From an uncultured Peptococcaceae bacterium (GTDB lineage: Bacteria > Bacillota > Peptococcia > Peptococcales > Peptococcaceae): a stretch of 14,370 bases of DNA. The stretch is from positions 1 through 14,370 of the forward strand of contig CAUDRX010000042.1 in the NCBI GenBank assembly GCA_958451915.1, given 5' to 3'. Below the pieces are notes generated by a model. That model was not told the DNA's origin, made no database searches, and saw nothing but the letters and a program-made list of their open reading frames with translations. The stretch's first letter is position 1, and every line of letters begins with the position of its first letter. Both the position numbers and the translations under genes were made by a program. Below are positions 1 through 6,968 of this stretch, piece by piece.

Positions 1-450
1 GGCACCGGCCGCGCCCTCCTGCGCAACGCCCTTTCCGGCGAACTCGCCGAAGGAGGCAGCACCATCACCCAGCAGCTCGCAAAGAACCTCTACTTCAGCC
101 AGGAAGCGAGCCTGACGCGCAAGGTCGCCGAGTTTTTCGTGGCCCGCGACATCGAAGAGGCTTACAGCAAGGCAGAGATCCTCGAAGCCTATATCAACTG
201 TATCTACTACGGCGACGGCTACTACACCATTGCCGACGCCAGCTGGGGCTATTTCGGCGTAGCGCCCTCCGGCATGAGTAACGGCCAGGCGACACTGCTT
301 GCCGGTGTACCGAATGCGCCGAGCGTTTACGCACCGACGGTCAACTACGACCTCTCCCGCCAGCGCCAGTGGCATGTGCTTCAGGCCATGGTCGAAAACG
401 GCAACCTTTCCGAAGCCGACGCCAATGCGATCTACGAGAGCGGCGTCTGA
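1..450 (+). CDS. Peptidoglycan glycosyltransferase (GT51), 3' part only
   Basis: The last 149 codons of a gene that begins upstream of the window, read in frame 1 to the TGA at 448-450. GT51 enzymes polymerise lipid II into glycan strands on the outer face of the cytoplasmic membrane. Visible family motifs in order are EGGSTITQQLAKN (residues 17-29 of the fragment), RKVAEFFVARDIE (about 40-52) and KAEILEAYINCIYYGDG (about 57-73). The first motif, with the catalytic Glu (EDxxFxxH), lies upstream and cannot be checked. The protein stops soon after the GT51 domain with no room for a transpeptidase domain, so it is a monofunctional (MtgA-like) transglycosylase or an ancient bifunctional PBP that lost its second domain. 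It ends three bases before the palindromic terminator. The family is near certain; the monofunctional reading depends on the unseen N-terminus. Confidence 0.9.
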   Translation, partial: GTGRALLRNALSGELAEGGSTITQQLAKNLYFSQEASLTRKVAEFFVARDIEEAYSKAEILEAYINCIYYGDGYYTIADASWGYFGVAPSGMSNGQATLLAGVPNAPSVYAPTVNYDLSRQRQWHVLQAMVENGNLSEADANAIYESGV

Positions 451-452
451 AC

Positions 453-492
453 AAAGAAAAGAGCACGGGCGATCGCCCGTGCTCTTTTCTTT
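453..492. terminator. Perfect 40-bp palindromic bidirectional terminator
   Basis: The 40 bases are their own reverse complement. Each strand gives the GC-rich stem GAGCACGGGC/GCCCGTGCTC, then TTTTCTTT, and is preceded by AAAGAAAA. It sits between the stop of the glycosyltransferase gene (ends 450, + strand) and the stop of the rarD-like gene (its TGA is at 492-494, - strand, touching the palindrome). It can therefore end transcription from both sides. Confidence 0.92.
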
Positions 493-1382
493 CAACGGAT
501 CTGTTTTGTCTGACGATACTGCAGATAGGCACTCACCAGATAGAGTGCAACGGCGCTCCATACGAAGGCGAACATCACCGCATAGACCTGTGTGAAAGCC
601 TCATGAAAGAGAAAAATGCCACAAAGGAGCTGCAGCGTCGGATTGACGTACATGAGGATGCCTGAGAGGGAATAGCTCGTCGTCTGGATGCCCTTGCCAA
701 AAACAAAGAGCGGCACAGCAGTGACGATGCCTGTCGTCGGCAGGAGCAGCCACTGCCACCATGCTACCACCTCGCCCGCCGCAGCCATCTGGCCCTGGCT
801 GAAGAGCCAGCCCAGCATAAGCAGCGCCGGCAGGAGCATCCACAGACATTCCACTGCCATTGAGGTCACGCCGTCGACGGTCACGGTCTTTTTGATCGCC
901 CCATAGAGCGCGAAGGAACCGCCAATGATGAGCGCCAGCCACGGCACCACACCCATGCGTACGACTGCATAGAGCACACCCACCGTCGCCAGGACCACCG
1001 CCAGCTTCTGCAGACCGCTCAGCGATTCGCGGAAGACAAAACGGCCGATCAGGATGCTCATCAGCGGGTTCAGATAATACGCCAGCGAAGCATCGATGAC
1101 ATGGCCCGTATTAACAGCAATGATGTAACTGCCCCAGTTGACGATGATGAGCACACCGCTCACCAAAAGCGTCCAGCGCGTCTTTCTGTCTGCCAGCGCC
1201 GCGCGCAGATGGCGCCACTGTCGCAGGATGAGCAGCATCAACAGCGAAAAAGCCAGGGACCAGACGACGCGATTGCCGAGGATGACGAAACTGTCCACCT
1301 CCACCAGCCATTTCCAGTACACTGGCAGGATGCCCCAGAGAAAATAGCAGAGAAAGACCAGAAAAGGCCCATGATCTTTCAT
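492..1382 (-). CDS. rarD: RarD-type EamA/DMT-family transporter
   Basis: A 296-residue, very hydrophobic protein with about ten predicted membrane segments, the usual length for RarD proteins. The N-terminal signature GPFLVFLCYFLWGILPVYWK fits the RarD subgroup (WGxxPxYWK). A repeated EamA half follows, with RNRVVWS-type and YYLNPLMSILIGR motifs in the first half and YVNPTLQLLCGIFLFHE in the second. RarD proteins are drug/metabolite-transporter exporters in the cytoplasmic membrane; E. coli rarD is historically linked to chloramphenicol tolerance, but the substrate is not settled. The start at 1382 has a G-rich ribosome site (TGGGGGTG) a few bases upstream. The gene is transcribed alone from a promoter near 1417-1446 and ends in the palindromic terminator. 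Family assignment is firm; the substrate is unknown. Confidence 0.88.
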   Translation of the reverse strand: MKDHGPFLVFLCYFLWGILPVYWKWLVEVDSFVILGNRVVWSLAFSLLMLLILRQWRHLRAALADRKTRWTLLVSGVLIIVNWGSYIIAVNTGHVIDASLAYYLNPLMSILIGRFVFRESLSGLQKLAVVLATVGVLYAVVRMGVVPWLALIIGGSFALYGAIKKTVTVDGVTSMAVECLWMLLPALLMLGWLFSQGQMAAAGEVVAWWQWLLLPTTGIVTAVPLFVFGKGIQTTSYSLSGILMYVNPTLQLLCGIFLFHEAFTQVYAVMFAFVWSAVALYLVSAYLQYRQTKQIR

Positions 1383-1416
1383 CGATGCACACCCCCATTT
1401 TTTATAATATATAAAA

Positions 1417-1446
1417 ATCTTAGCACAGTTCCCCGCACAGTGACAA
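1417..1446 (-). promoter_or_regulatory. Candidate sigma-A-type promoter of the rarD-like gene
   Basis: On the minus strand TTGTCA (plus 1441-1446) is followed after 18 bp by TAAGAT (plus 1417-1422), then an AT-rich run before the ribosome site. The -35 matches 5 of 6 consensus bases and the -10 matches 4 of 6. The position, just after the terminator of the upstream operon and about 35 bp before the start codon, is what a separate promoter would need. Confidence 0.45.
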
Positions 1447-1472
1447 ATAAAAGCCCCTTATCTCTGCACACC

Positions 1473-1498
1473 AAAAAAGCCCGCGCGTCTGCGCAGGC
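1473..1498 (-). terminator. Rho-independent terminator of the EamA-SPFH-TPM operon
   Basis: On the minus strand GCCTGCGC, loop AGAC and GCGCGGGC form an 8-bp stem with one G-U pair, followed by six T. It lies 10 bases after the TAG stop of the TPM gene (1508-1510) and ends the five-gene operon that starts near 6050. Confidence 0.85.
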
Positions 1499-1507
1499 CT
1501 GAAGGTC

Positions 1508-2329
1508 CTAAAATTTTCCCGAGCTGCCGGAAAAGCCGCCGGCATCAATGGTCGTGCCGCCGAAACCGCCGCCATCGTTATCGACCTTCGGCCGCTGGGT
1601 AACGATGGTCTGAGCAAAGATGAAGTCATCGCTCTGGTCAGTGAGGGTCAGGCCATTGTGCCCTTCTGTCCGTTCGACGTAGTATTCGGCATGGGTCTGG
1701 CGGCGCGCCGTTTTCATTTGCTGCACCATCACTGCCACAGTGAGGGCACCGATGATGGGCGCACCAACCACTGCAAGACCGGCGCAGATGCGGCCAAAAC
1801 CACGCGTGGCGCTGTAATCAAAAGCCTCTCCGTCAATATAGTATGCATGGCAATAATCCGCAGCCGTCTCAAGGTAATCGCGGAAGCCGCCCGTCCAGTC
1901 GTCTTCGCCGAAATAGCCGAGGAAGCTGTCCGCCATCTGCTCATTGCCGTAGTCAGTGAGGACCTGGTTGCCTTCGCCGTGGGCGATCAGCGCATAGTCA
2001 CGATACTGCATCGAGAGCATGAGCAGGATGCCGCTCTTCTCGCTGCCGCTGCCGATGCCATACTGGTCATAGAGCAGCTTGGCATATTCATAAGCATCGC
2101 TGGCGCCGTTCATCGACGGCACCGTGATGATGGCCACATCCAGCCCATAGTCGGCGCGGATGGCTTCCGCCTGTGCCTCCAGCGCAGCAGCATCTTCTGC
2201 GGTCAGCAGTCCTGCCGTATCATGAACGAGCACCTGGGACGTGCTTTCCACAGCAAAAACAGGAAATGCCTGCACAAGCAGCAGGAGCGCCAGACAAAGG
2301 GCAGCAAGACATTTTTTCGTCCGTTCCAT
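1508..2329 (-). CDS. TPM-domain membrane protein (YgcG/YdjH-like)
   Basis: The 273-residue protein has a signal peptide at 1-26 (MERTKK, then a Leu/Ala-rich core ending FPVFA). An extracellular TPM (TPM_phosphatase) domain covers about 33-160, with VHDTAGLLTAEDAAALEAQA at its start. A membrane segment lies at about 181-203, followed by a cytoplasmic tail ending in Gly/Ser-rich GGFSGSSGKF, a typical ending for this family. In B. subtilis the homologous YdjH belongs to the YdjGHI membrane complex made with PspA. The open frame extends upstream to 2542, but the start at 2329 is chosen because TAAGGAGGTGC stands just before it, its TAA being the stop of the preceding gene, and because it gives a clean signal peptide. 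It is the last gene of its operon, 11 bases after the zinc-ribbon gene. Biochemical role unknown. Confidence 0.85.
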   Translation of the reverse strand: MERTKKCLAALCLALLLLVQAFPVFAVESTSQVLVHDTAGLLTAEDAAALEAQAEAIRADYGLDVAIITVPSMNGASDAYEYAKLLYDQYGIGSGSEKSGILLMLSMQYRDYALIAHGEGNQVLTDYGNEQMADSFLGYFGEDDWTGGFRDYLETAADYCHAYYIDGEAFDYSATRGFGRICAGLAVVGAPIIGALTVAVMVQQMKTARRQTHAEYYVERTEGHNGLTLTDQSDDFIFAQTIVTQRPKVDNDGGGFGGTTIDAGGFSGSSGKF

Positions 2330-2340
2330 TGCGCACCTCC

Positions 2341-3429
2341 TTACAGCAAGAGCAGTGCCAGCGCGCCAAAGACTGCCGCTGTGCCTGCAGTGACCCCGCA
2401 GAACCAGCCGGCGGCCCGGCCCCTGGAAACTGGCAGATCGCCAACAAAGCGACCGGTCTGGCCATTCATCGCAAAGGTATAGGTCTGGCCTTTCCAGCGC
2501 GTAGTCAGCATCCACACCGGCAGAAGGGCATAGCGGGCACACTTGTCAGTAAAAGCAATATGACGGTGCTTAAGGGTATACTGATCGTACGGCAGAGTCG
2601 TGCTCATGGCCATCTGTACGCTCTTCTCGATGCGCGCGCTCACCCGCGAGAGGCTCTGTTCGGCGTCAACATCGTATTTCTCTGCGAGAAATCCCGGCAG
2701 ATAGGCACGGGCAAAGGGCACAAGCTCCTCATAGTTGAAAGGCTCGATGGCGTCCATGTAACGGTCCTCCATCTTCGTCGAGCCGTCAACAGGGATCTTG
2801 TCGAATCCCATACGCCCGCTGCGGGCAGCACGAAAGTGCTGGATCGTCGTGATCTCGTTGTCGCCGACGATGGCCATATGCGAACGCACAGCGTCATAAA
2901 CGAAATCCGCCTCGATGTCGCTGTCAAAGAGCCAGAATGGCACATAGATGCCCTGGATCTCTTCGATATGGTTATCGGCGCTGAAGACCTTCGGCAGCAA
3001 ACGCTTGCCTTTATAGAACGCCCTGAGCGCTGCAATGGCATCATCCCTGGTCTTTTTGAAAGGGATGATGAGGTCCGGCTTCAAAGTGCCGGCAAGACGC
3101 CCCTCGAGCACCGTCGGATTGCCGCAGTAGACACATGAAGTGGCGATGGTGTTCTCATCACAGATGATCTGTGCCCCGCAGGATGGGCAGCTGTAAACGG
3201 AGAGACTTTCCTCTTCGCCGGCCTCCCAGCTGCTGCCCGGTGGTGTCTCCCTCCAGTCGACAGCTTCATCGCTGGTGCCGGACGGCGCCTGCTCATCGGC
3301 ATAGAGCTTCTCCAGTACGCTGGCCTGGAAGGTACTGTCACAATAGGCGCACTTAACCTCCCCATCACTCGGCGAAAAAGCCAAAGGCGCACCGCAGTTC
3401 GGACATTTGAAATCAGTGATCTCCGCCAT
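2341..3429 (-). CDS. Zinc-ribbon protein with C-terminal membrane anchor (YdjG-like)
   Basis: A 362-residue protein with two zinc ribbons at the N-terminus. The Cys pairs are C9/C12 with C27/C30 (CPNC...CAYC) and C81/C84 with C99/C102 (CPSC...CVYC). An acidic linker (about 43-75) separates the ribbons. A middle domain begins LIIPFKKTRDDAIAALRAFY, as in TFIIB-type zinc-ribbon proteins of Bacillota. A hydrophobic stretch fills the last 25 residues, so it should be tail-anchored with the ribbons in the cytoplasm. The closest characterised relative is B. subtilis YdjG of the pspA-ydjGHI operon. The ATG at 3429 is preferred to an in-frame GTG at 3438, because that GTG overlaps the AAAGGAGGTG ribosome site itself. 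The gene sits between the SPFH and TPM genes with gaps of 14 and 11 bases, which suggests one complex. Confidence 0.83.
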   Translation of the reverse strand: MAEITDFKCPNCGAPLAFSPSDGEVKCAYCDSTFQASVLEKLYADEQAPSGTSDEAVDWRETPPGSSWEAGEEESLSVYSCPSCGAQIICDENTIATSCVYCGNPTVLEGRLAGTLKPDLIIPFKKTRDDAIAALRAFYKGKRLLPKVFSADNHIEEIQGIYVPFWLFDSDIEADFVYDAVRSHMAIVGDNEITTIQHFRAARSGRMGFDKIPVDGSTKMEDRYMDAIEPFNYEELVPFARAYLPGFLAEKYDVDAEQSLSRVSARIEKSVQMAMSTTLPYDQYTLKHRHIAFTDKCARYALLPVWMLTTRWKGQTYTFAMNGQTGRFVGDLPVSRGRAAGWFCGVTAGTAAVFGALALLLL

Positions 3430-3443
3430 AGGCGGCACCTCCT

Positions 3444-4778
3444 TTAACTGCGCTTGATGTCGTCAGTGGTGAACGGATCGCCGCATTCCGGACAGAATTT
3501 CGGTGGATGAGCCGGATCTTCCGGCACCCAGCCGCATTTGTCGCAGGCATAACGGACCGGCTGCGGCCTGGCGGTGCCGCACTCGCTGCAGAACTTGCCG
3601 CTGTTACGCGTGCCGCAGGATGGACAGATCCAGCCACTGGATGCAGCCTGTGCCGGATCTGCGGTGCCGCATTCGGTGCAGAATTTACCGGTATTGCCAC
3701 GCTTGCCGCAGGATGGACAAGTCCAGCCCGCGGCTGGCGCCGTCTCCTGCCGGGCCATGCCAAAGAGATTCTGAGCGGTCGTACCGGCAGCGTTCTGCGC
3801 CATACCCATGCCCATGAAGGCACCGACTGCCCCCATGCCGCCTTCGTTGGCGGCGGCAGTCTGCATGGCTTCGGCCTGAGCGCCGGTAAGGTGCGCAGCA
3901 GCCATGCGTGGATCGCGCAGGGCGGCATTGCGCTGGATCTCCTTGATCATCCGGGCATCTTCTTCCGATGCAGAGACGGAGCTGACCCCGAAGGAAACGA
4001 TGGAAAGCCCGCGCAGTGCGCCCCATTTTTCGCTCAGCACCTCATTGAGAGCGCTGGCGATCTCCGTGGTATGTGCCGGCAGCGCACTGTAGCGCACACC
4101 CTGCGCCGAGATCTTCGCAAAGGCGGGCTGCAGGGCTGTCAGGAGCTCACTCTTGAGCTGGCTGTCGAGCTGGTCGCGGGTATAAGTACCGGTGATGTTT
4201 CCGGCGATGTTTGCATAAAAGCGCACCGGATCGGTGATCTTATAGGAATACTCACCGAAGCATTTGATGGCGATATCCATATCCAGACCGATGTTCTGAT
4301 CAATCACGCGAAACGGCACCGGGCTGGCTGTGCCATATTTATTGCCAACGATCTCCTTGGTGTTGACATAATAGACACGCTGATCATGGGCCGTTTCCGC
4401 GCCAAAGGTGAAACGCTTGCCGACCTGCCTGAAACTCTCAATGAGCCCCTCTTTGAGGTCGCCGCAGAAAAGGCTCGGCTCCGTCGAAGCATCGTATTCG
4501 AAGGCGCCTGGCTCAGCACAGAACTCGACGATCTCCCCCTGGTCAACGATAAGCATGCACTGGCCTTCGGCCACGACAACGACTGAGCCGCTGGTGATCA
4601 GGTTCTCCGATCCCTTGCGATTGACGCCGCGGCGGCCCTGGTGCTGTTCGCCTTTCCTGACAAGCTCGTCAGCCGTCATGCTGTCACAGACAAAGTAATC
4701 TTTCCAGGTGTCGGCGAGCACGCCGCCCACCGCACCGATACCGGCGCCAAGAACGCCGCCGATCTTATTCAACCCCAT
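3444..4778 (-). CDS. SPFH-domain protein with three C-terminal zinc ribbons (YdjI/COG4260-like)
   Basis: A 444-residue protein. Residues 1-22 are Gly-rich and weakly hydrophobic. An SPFH (stomatin/prohibitin/flotillin) domain follows at about 25-285, including EGQCMLIVDQGEIVEFCAEPG and VYYVNTKEIVGNKYGT. A Met/Ala/Gly-rich hinge covers about 291-350. The tail holds three four-cysteine ribbons: C354/C357/C367/C370, C385/C388/C397/C400 and C412/C415/C429/C432. This matches the stomatin-like proteins with C-terminal Zn-ribbon that include B. subtilis YdjI, which helps bring PspA to the membrane. The protein probably forms membrane-associated oligomers on the cytoplasmic side. Ribosome site TAAAGGAGG overlaps the stop codon of the preceding small gene, so translation is likely coupled. 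Family is firm; role is inferred. Confidence 0.88.
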   Translation of the reverse strand: MGLNKIGGVLGAGIGAVGGVLADTWKDYFVCDSMTADELVRKGEQHQGRRGVNRKGSENLITSGSVVVVAEGQCMLIVDQGEIVEFCAEPGAFEYDASTEPSLFCGDLKEGLIESFRQVGKRFTFGAETAHDQRVYYVNTKEIVGNKYGTASPVPFRVIDQNIGLDMDIAIKCFGEYSYKITDPVRFYANIAGNITGTYTRDQLDSQLKSELLTALQPAFAKISAQGVRYSALPAHTTEIASALNEVLSEKWGALRGLSIVSFGVSSVSASEEDARMIKEIQRNAALRDPRMAAAHLTGAQAEAMQTAAANEGGMGAVGAFMGMGMAQNAAGTTAQNLFGMARQETAPAAGWTCPSCGKRGNTGKFCTECGTADPAQAASSGWICPSCGTRNSGKFCSECGTARPQPVRYACDKCGWVPEDPAHPPKFCPECGDPFTTDDIKRS

Positions 4779-4790
4779 AAAGTTCCTCCT

Positions 4791-5123
4791 TTAGTCGTCC
4801 AGACGGGTAAAGTCACCTTCCATGTAACGGGTATACGCATCTACCTGATCCGGTGTCACCTCGCGGTAATTGGAGTCAAAATCACGGAAGAGCCGTGGAT
4901 TGACTTCACGATAGTTCAGTCGCGCCGCCGTGCGCAGGCGGCAAAAGCTCAGCATCAGCGGCTGACGCACATAGAAAGCATCGATCTCACCTTCTGACGG
5001 ATCGTGAAAAGCCGGATGAACGACTTCTTCGCCAGCCTCATTCAGATAGTAAAAACGTGGAACCTTTTCATAATCAGAACCAAAATAGTGGACAATTTCC
5101 GCTTCAGTTTGCTTTTTTTCCAT
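4791..5123 (-). CDS. Small acidic protein of unknown function, SPFH-operon partner
   Basis: A 110-residue soluble protein that I do not recognise. It is rich in Glu, Asp, Tyr and Arg (for example KVPRFYYLNEAGEEVVHPAF and YTRYMEGDFTRLDD). It has no signal peptide, membrane segment or cysteine cluster; its single Cys is in LSFCRLR. Evidence that it is real: a good ribosome site (GGAGG about 7 bases before the ATG), a stop codon shared with the ribosome site of the SPFH gene, and a place inside a tight same-strand operon (19 bases after the EamA gene, 12 before the SPFH gene). From context it may be a soluble partner of the SPFH/zinc-ribbon/TPM complex, but nothing in the sequence gives a function. 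Confidence 0.72.
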   Translation of the reverse strand: MEKKQTEAEIVHYFGSDYEKVPRFYYLNEAGEEVVHPAFHDPSEGEIDAFYVRQPLMLSFCRLRTAARLNYREVNPRLFRDFDSNYREVTPDQVDAYTRYMEGDFTRLDD

Positions 5124-5142
5124 ATCATAACCTCCATCAATT

Positions 5143-6024
5143 TCAACTGCGTCGGTTCAGGACGACGATCCCTGAAAAGATCAGCGCGATGCCGATGCAC
5201 GCGCTCAAAGTGATCGGTTCATGCAGCACCAGGATGCCTGCCAGCGTCGCGACCATCGGCTCAGCAAAAGCGAGCACGCTGGCTTTGCTCGGTGAAAGCT
5301 TGGCGAGGCCACGGGTATAGAAGATGTAGGGCAGTGCCGTCGAAACGAGGCCGAACCCAATGATCCCCAGCACGATGCTGCCATCCACAGGCGGCATCTC
5401 AGCGCCTGTGGCCGCAAAAACGAGGCCCATCGAGCAGGCCGCGATGAAGAGGGAATAGAACGTCACCGTCATCGGTGCGTAACGGCTCAGCGCCACCCGT
5501 CCGAAAATGCTGTAGAGCGCGTAGCAGACCGCCGAGAGCAGGCCCAGGCCGAGAGCCGCAGGCGCCAGCTGGATCTCGCCGCCGATAAAACCAGTGACAA
5601 AGAGACAGCCTGCAAAAGCCAGGATCACGGCCAGCACCTTTTGCCGCGTGATCTTTTCCTTAAAGAAGATCCGCGACATGAAGATGACAAAGAACGGTGC
5701 CGTATAGAGCAGCACCGCCGCCACGGACAGCGTGGTGAACATCTGTGTCGTAAAATAAAAGACGTTAAAGCAGCCGATCGAGACAAACCCCGTGCCGACA
5801 AACATCCAGATGTCACGCACACGGATGCGGAACGTCTCCCGTGAGCAGCAGCCCAGATACACCGCCAGGATCAGCGCTGCGGCAAAGCTGCGAAAGAACG
5901 CGATCGCCAGCGCCGAAAGCCCGGCTGCTGAGAGATAGCGTGTAAAGAGCCCGATCAGGCCCCAGCAAGTCGCCGCAAAAAGGACTTCCGCGACGGCCCG
6001 CCGTTCGGTATTCGGATCGTTCAT
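5143..6024 (-). CDS. EamA-family (DMT) transporter
   Basis: A 293-residue protein with ten predicted membrane segments in two EamA repeats. Typical features are the first-repeat end PFFVIFMSRIFFKEKITRQK and the second-repeat end VLAFAEPMVATLAGILVLHEPIT. DMT/EamA proteins export or import small metabolites across the cytoplasmic membrane; the substrate cannot be read from sequence. The open frame runs back to 6147, but that extension covers the promoter. The ATG at 6024 is chosen because GGGGGG stands about 10 bases upstream and the protein then starts MNDPNTERRAVAEVLFAATCW, normal for the family. An ATG at 6044 has no ribosome site. It is the first gene of the five-gene operon and only 19 bases before the small unknown gene, so it is co-transcribed with the SPFH cluster, an unusual pairing. 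It is distinct from the RarD-like transporter at 492-1382. Confidence 0.85.
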   Translation of the reverse strand: MNDPNTERRAVAEVLFAATCWGLIGLFTRYLSAAGLSALAIAFFRSFAAALILAVYLGCCSRETFRIRVRDIWMFVGTGFVSIGCFNVFYFTTQMFTTLSVAAVLLYTAPFFVIFMSRIFFKEKITRQKVLAVILAFAGCLFVTGFIGGEIQLAPAALGLGLLSAVCYALYSIFGRVALSRYAPMTVTFYSLFIAACSMGLVFAATGAEMPPVDGSIVLGIIGFGLVSTALPYIFYTRGLAKLSPSKASVLAFAEPMVATLAGILVLHEPITLSACIGIALIFSGIVVLNRRS

Positions 6025-6052
6025 TGGACAAATGCCCCCCTTCATGGTTTTA

Positions 6053-6081
6053 ATTGTACCCTGTCCGGAGAGAAATGAAAA
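6053..6081 (-). promoter_or_regulatory. Promoter of the EamA-SPFH-TPM operon
   Basis: On the minus strand TTTTCA (plus 6076-6081) is followed after exactly 17 bp by TACAAT (plus 6053-6058). The -35 matches 4 of 6 and the -10 matches 5 of 6 consensus bases. It lies about 30 bp before the EamA start codon. No other promoter-like or terminator-like element was seen between here and 1508, so it likely drives all five genes. Confidence 0.6.
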
Positions 6082-6087
6082 TACTTC

Positions 6088-6116
6088 TTTTAGCACGCCC
6101 CCGTGCGTGCTATCAT
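6088..6116 (+). promoter_or_regulatory. Candidate rsmE promoter containing an inverted repeat
   Basis: TATCAT at 6111-6116 is a fair -10 box; the -35 (TTTTAG, 6088-6093, 17-bp spacer) is weak. Inside the promoter is a perfect 8-bp inverted repeat, TAGCACGC (6091-6098) and GCGTGCTA (6105-6112), separated by 6 bp. It overlaps the -10 and lies just upstream of the divergent operon promoter, where a regulator could affect both. The repeat could also be chance. Confidence 0.4.
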
Positions 6117-6145
6117 AAGAAAAAACGACAGCAAAGGAGCCTACC

Positions 6146-6892
6146 ATGCATCAATTTTTTCTAGACGCCCCTCTGAGCGCCGATGCCCTTGCAGCCCCCC
6201 TCACTTTTCACCGCAAGGAACACCAGCACCTTTTCGTGCTGCGGCTGGCCATTGGGGAAGCATTCATCCTAGCCGACGGCAGCGGCCAGGAATACTGCTG
6301 CGTCGTCACAGACGCAGACAAGAACACCCTCACTGCTGAGGTACGCGAAGTGCGTGCTTCGGCGCGCGAGCTCGACTGCCAGCTCATGCTCCTGCAGGGG
6401 CTGCCGAAACGCGACAAGCTTGAACTCATCATCCAGAAAGCCACGGAACTCGGTGCCCACCGCATTGTGCCAGTCAAGATGACACGTTCCAATGTCAAGA
6501 TCGACGAAAAGAAAGCCGACCGCAAAGCCGAGCGCCTGCACGAGATCGCCAAGAGCGCAGCCAGCCAGTCCAAGCGCGGCATCATCCCGGAGATCAACGC
6601 CACCATTGATCTCGCAGCCGCCCTGCACTCGGTCGAAGATGCCGACATCAAACTCATCTGCTACGAAGAAGAGACCGCCCGCGGTACTCTCAGCGCCTGC
6701 CTGCCAAAGCTCGCCAGTGCCAAAAAGATCGCTCTCCTCGTCGGTCCCGAAGGCGGCATCAGTGAAGACGAGTGGCAAGCAGCCAAAGCAGCCGGCTTCC
6801 AGAGCGTGTCCCTGGGCCGCCGCATCCTGCGCACAGAGACCGCCGGTCTCTGTCTCCTAAGCTATCTCATGCTGCACCTGGAAGAGGCATAA
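6146..6892 (+). CDS. rsmE: 16S rRNA (uracil-1498-N3)-methyltransferase RsmE
   Basis: A 248-residue protein, the normal RsmE length. RsmE uses S-adenosylmethionine to methylate N3 of U1498 in the decoding region of 16S rRNA in the 30S subunit. It has an N-terminal PUA-like RNA-binding part (about 1-70) and a C-terminal SPOUT (trefoil-knot) methyltransferase domain (about 75-245). Family motifs are KRDKLELIIQKATELGAHRI (88-107), the SAM-site GPEGGISEDEW (200-210) and the knot motif LGRRILRTETAGL (223-235). Start: ATG at 6146 with AAAGGAG seven bases before. In many Bacillota rsmE follows prmA; here it stands alone, divergent from the EamA operon, with its own terminator. Confidence 0.96.
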   Translation: MHQFFLDAPLSADALAAPLTFHRKEHQHLFVLRLAIGEAFILADGSGQEYCCVVTDADKNTLTAEVREVRASARELDCQLMLLQGLPKRDKLELIIQKATELGAHRIVPVKMTRSNVKIDEKKADRKAERLHEIAKSAASQSKRGIIPEINATIDLAAALHSVEDADIKLICYEEETARGTLSACLPKLASAKKIALLVGPEGGISEDEWQAAKAAGFQSVSLGRRILRTETAGLCLLSYLMLHLEEA

Positions 6893-6968
6893 AGAAACGT
6901 CATTGCCTGTATTGTCATGTTCCCCAAAAGTCAGACATTCTGAAAACTAAACAGCTGAACTTTCTAAG

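Noticed and set aside
466..477. GCGATCGC octamer as a HIP1-like repeat
   Set aside because: It is simply the centre of the terminator palindrome and no other clustering of it was noticed in the window.
1658..2482. 274-codon open frame on the + strand (also 3507-4586 and 8762-9562)
   Set aside because: Shadows lying opposite well-supported minus-strand genes, with no family motifs and an expected by-product of GC-rich coding sequence.
2330..2542. N-terminal extension of the TPM protein to 2542
   Set aside because: It overlaps the end of the zinc-ribbon gene in another frame, has no ribosome site, and would bury the signal peptide. TAAGGAGGTGC stands right before the ATG at 2329.
3430..3438. 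GTG start at 3438 for the zinc-ribbon gene
   Set aside because: The GTG is part of the AAAGGAGGTG ribosome site; the ATG at 3429 lies 8 bases after GGAGG and is the natural start.
6025..6147. N-terminal extension of the EamA protein to 6147
   Set aside because: It runs through the promoter (6053-6081) and into the rsmE start region, and gives residues unlike the family.
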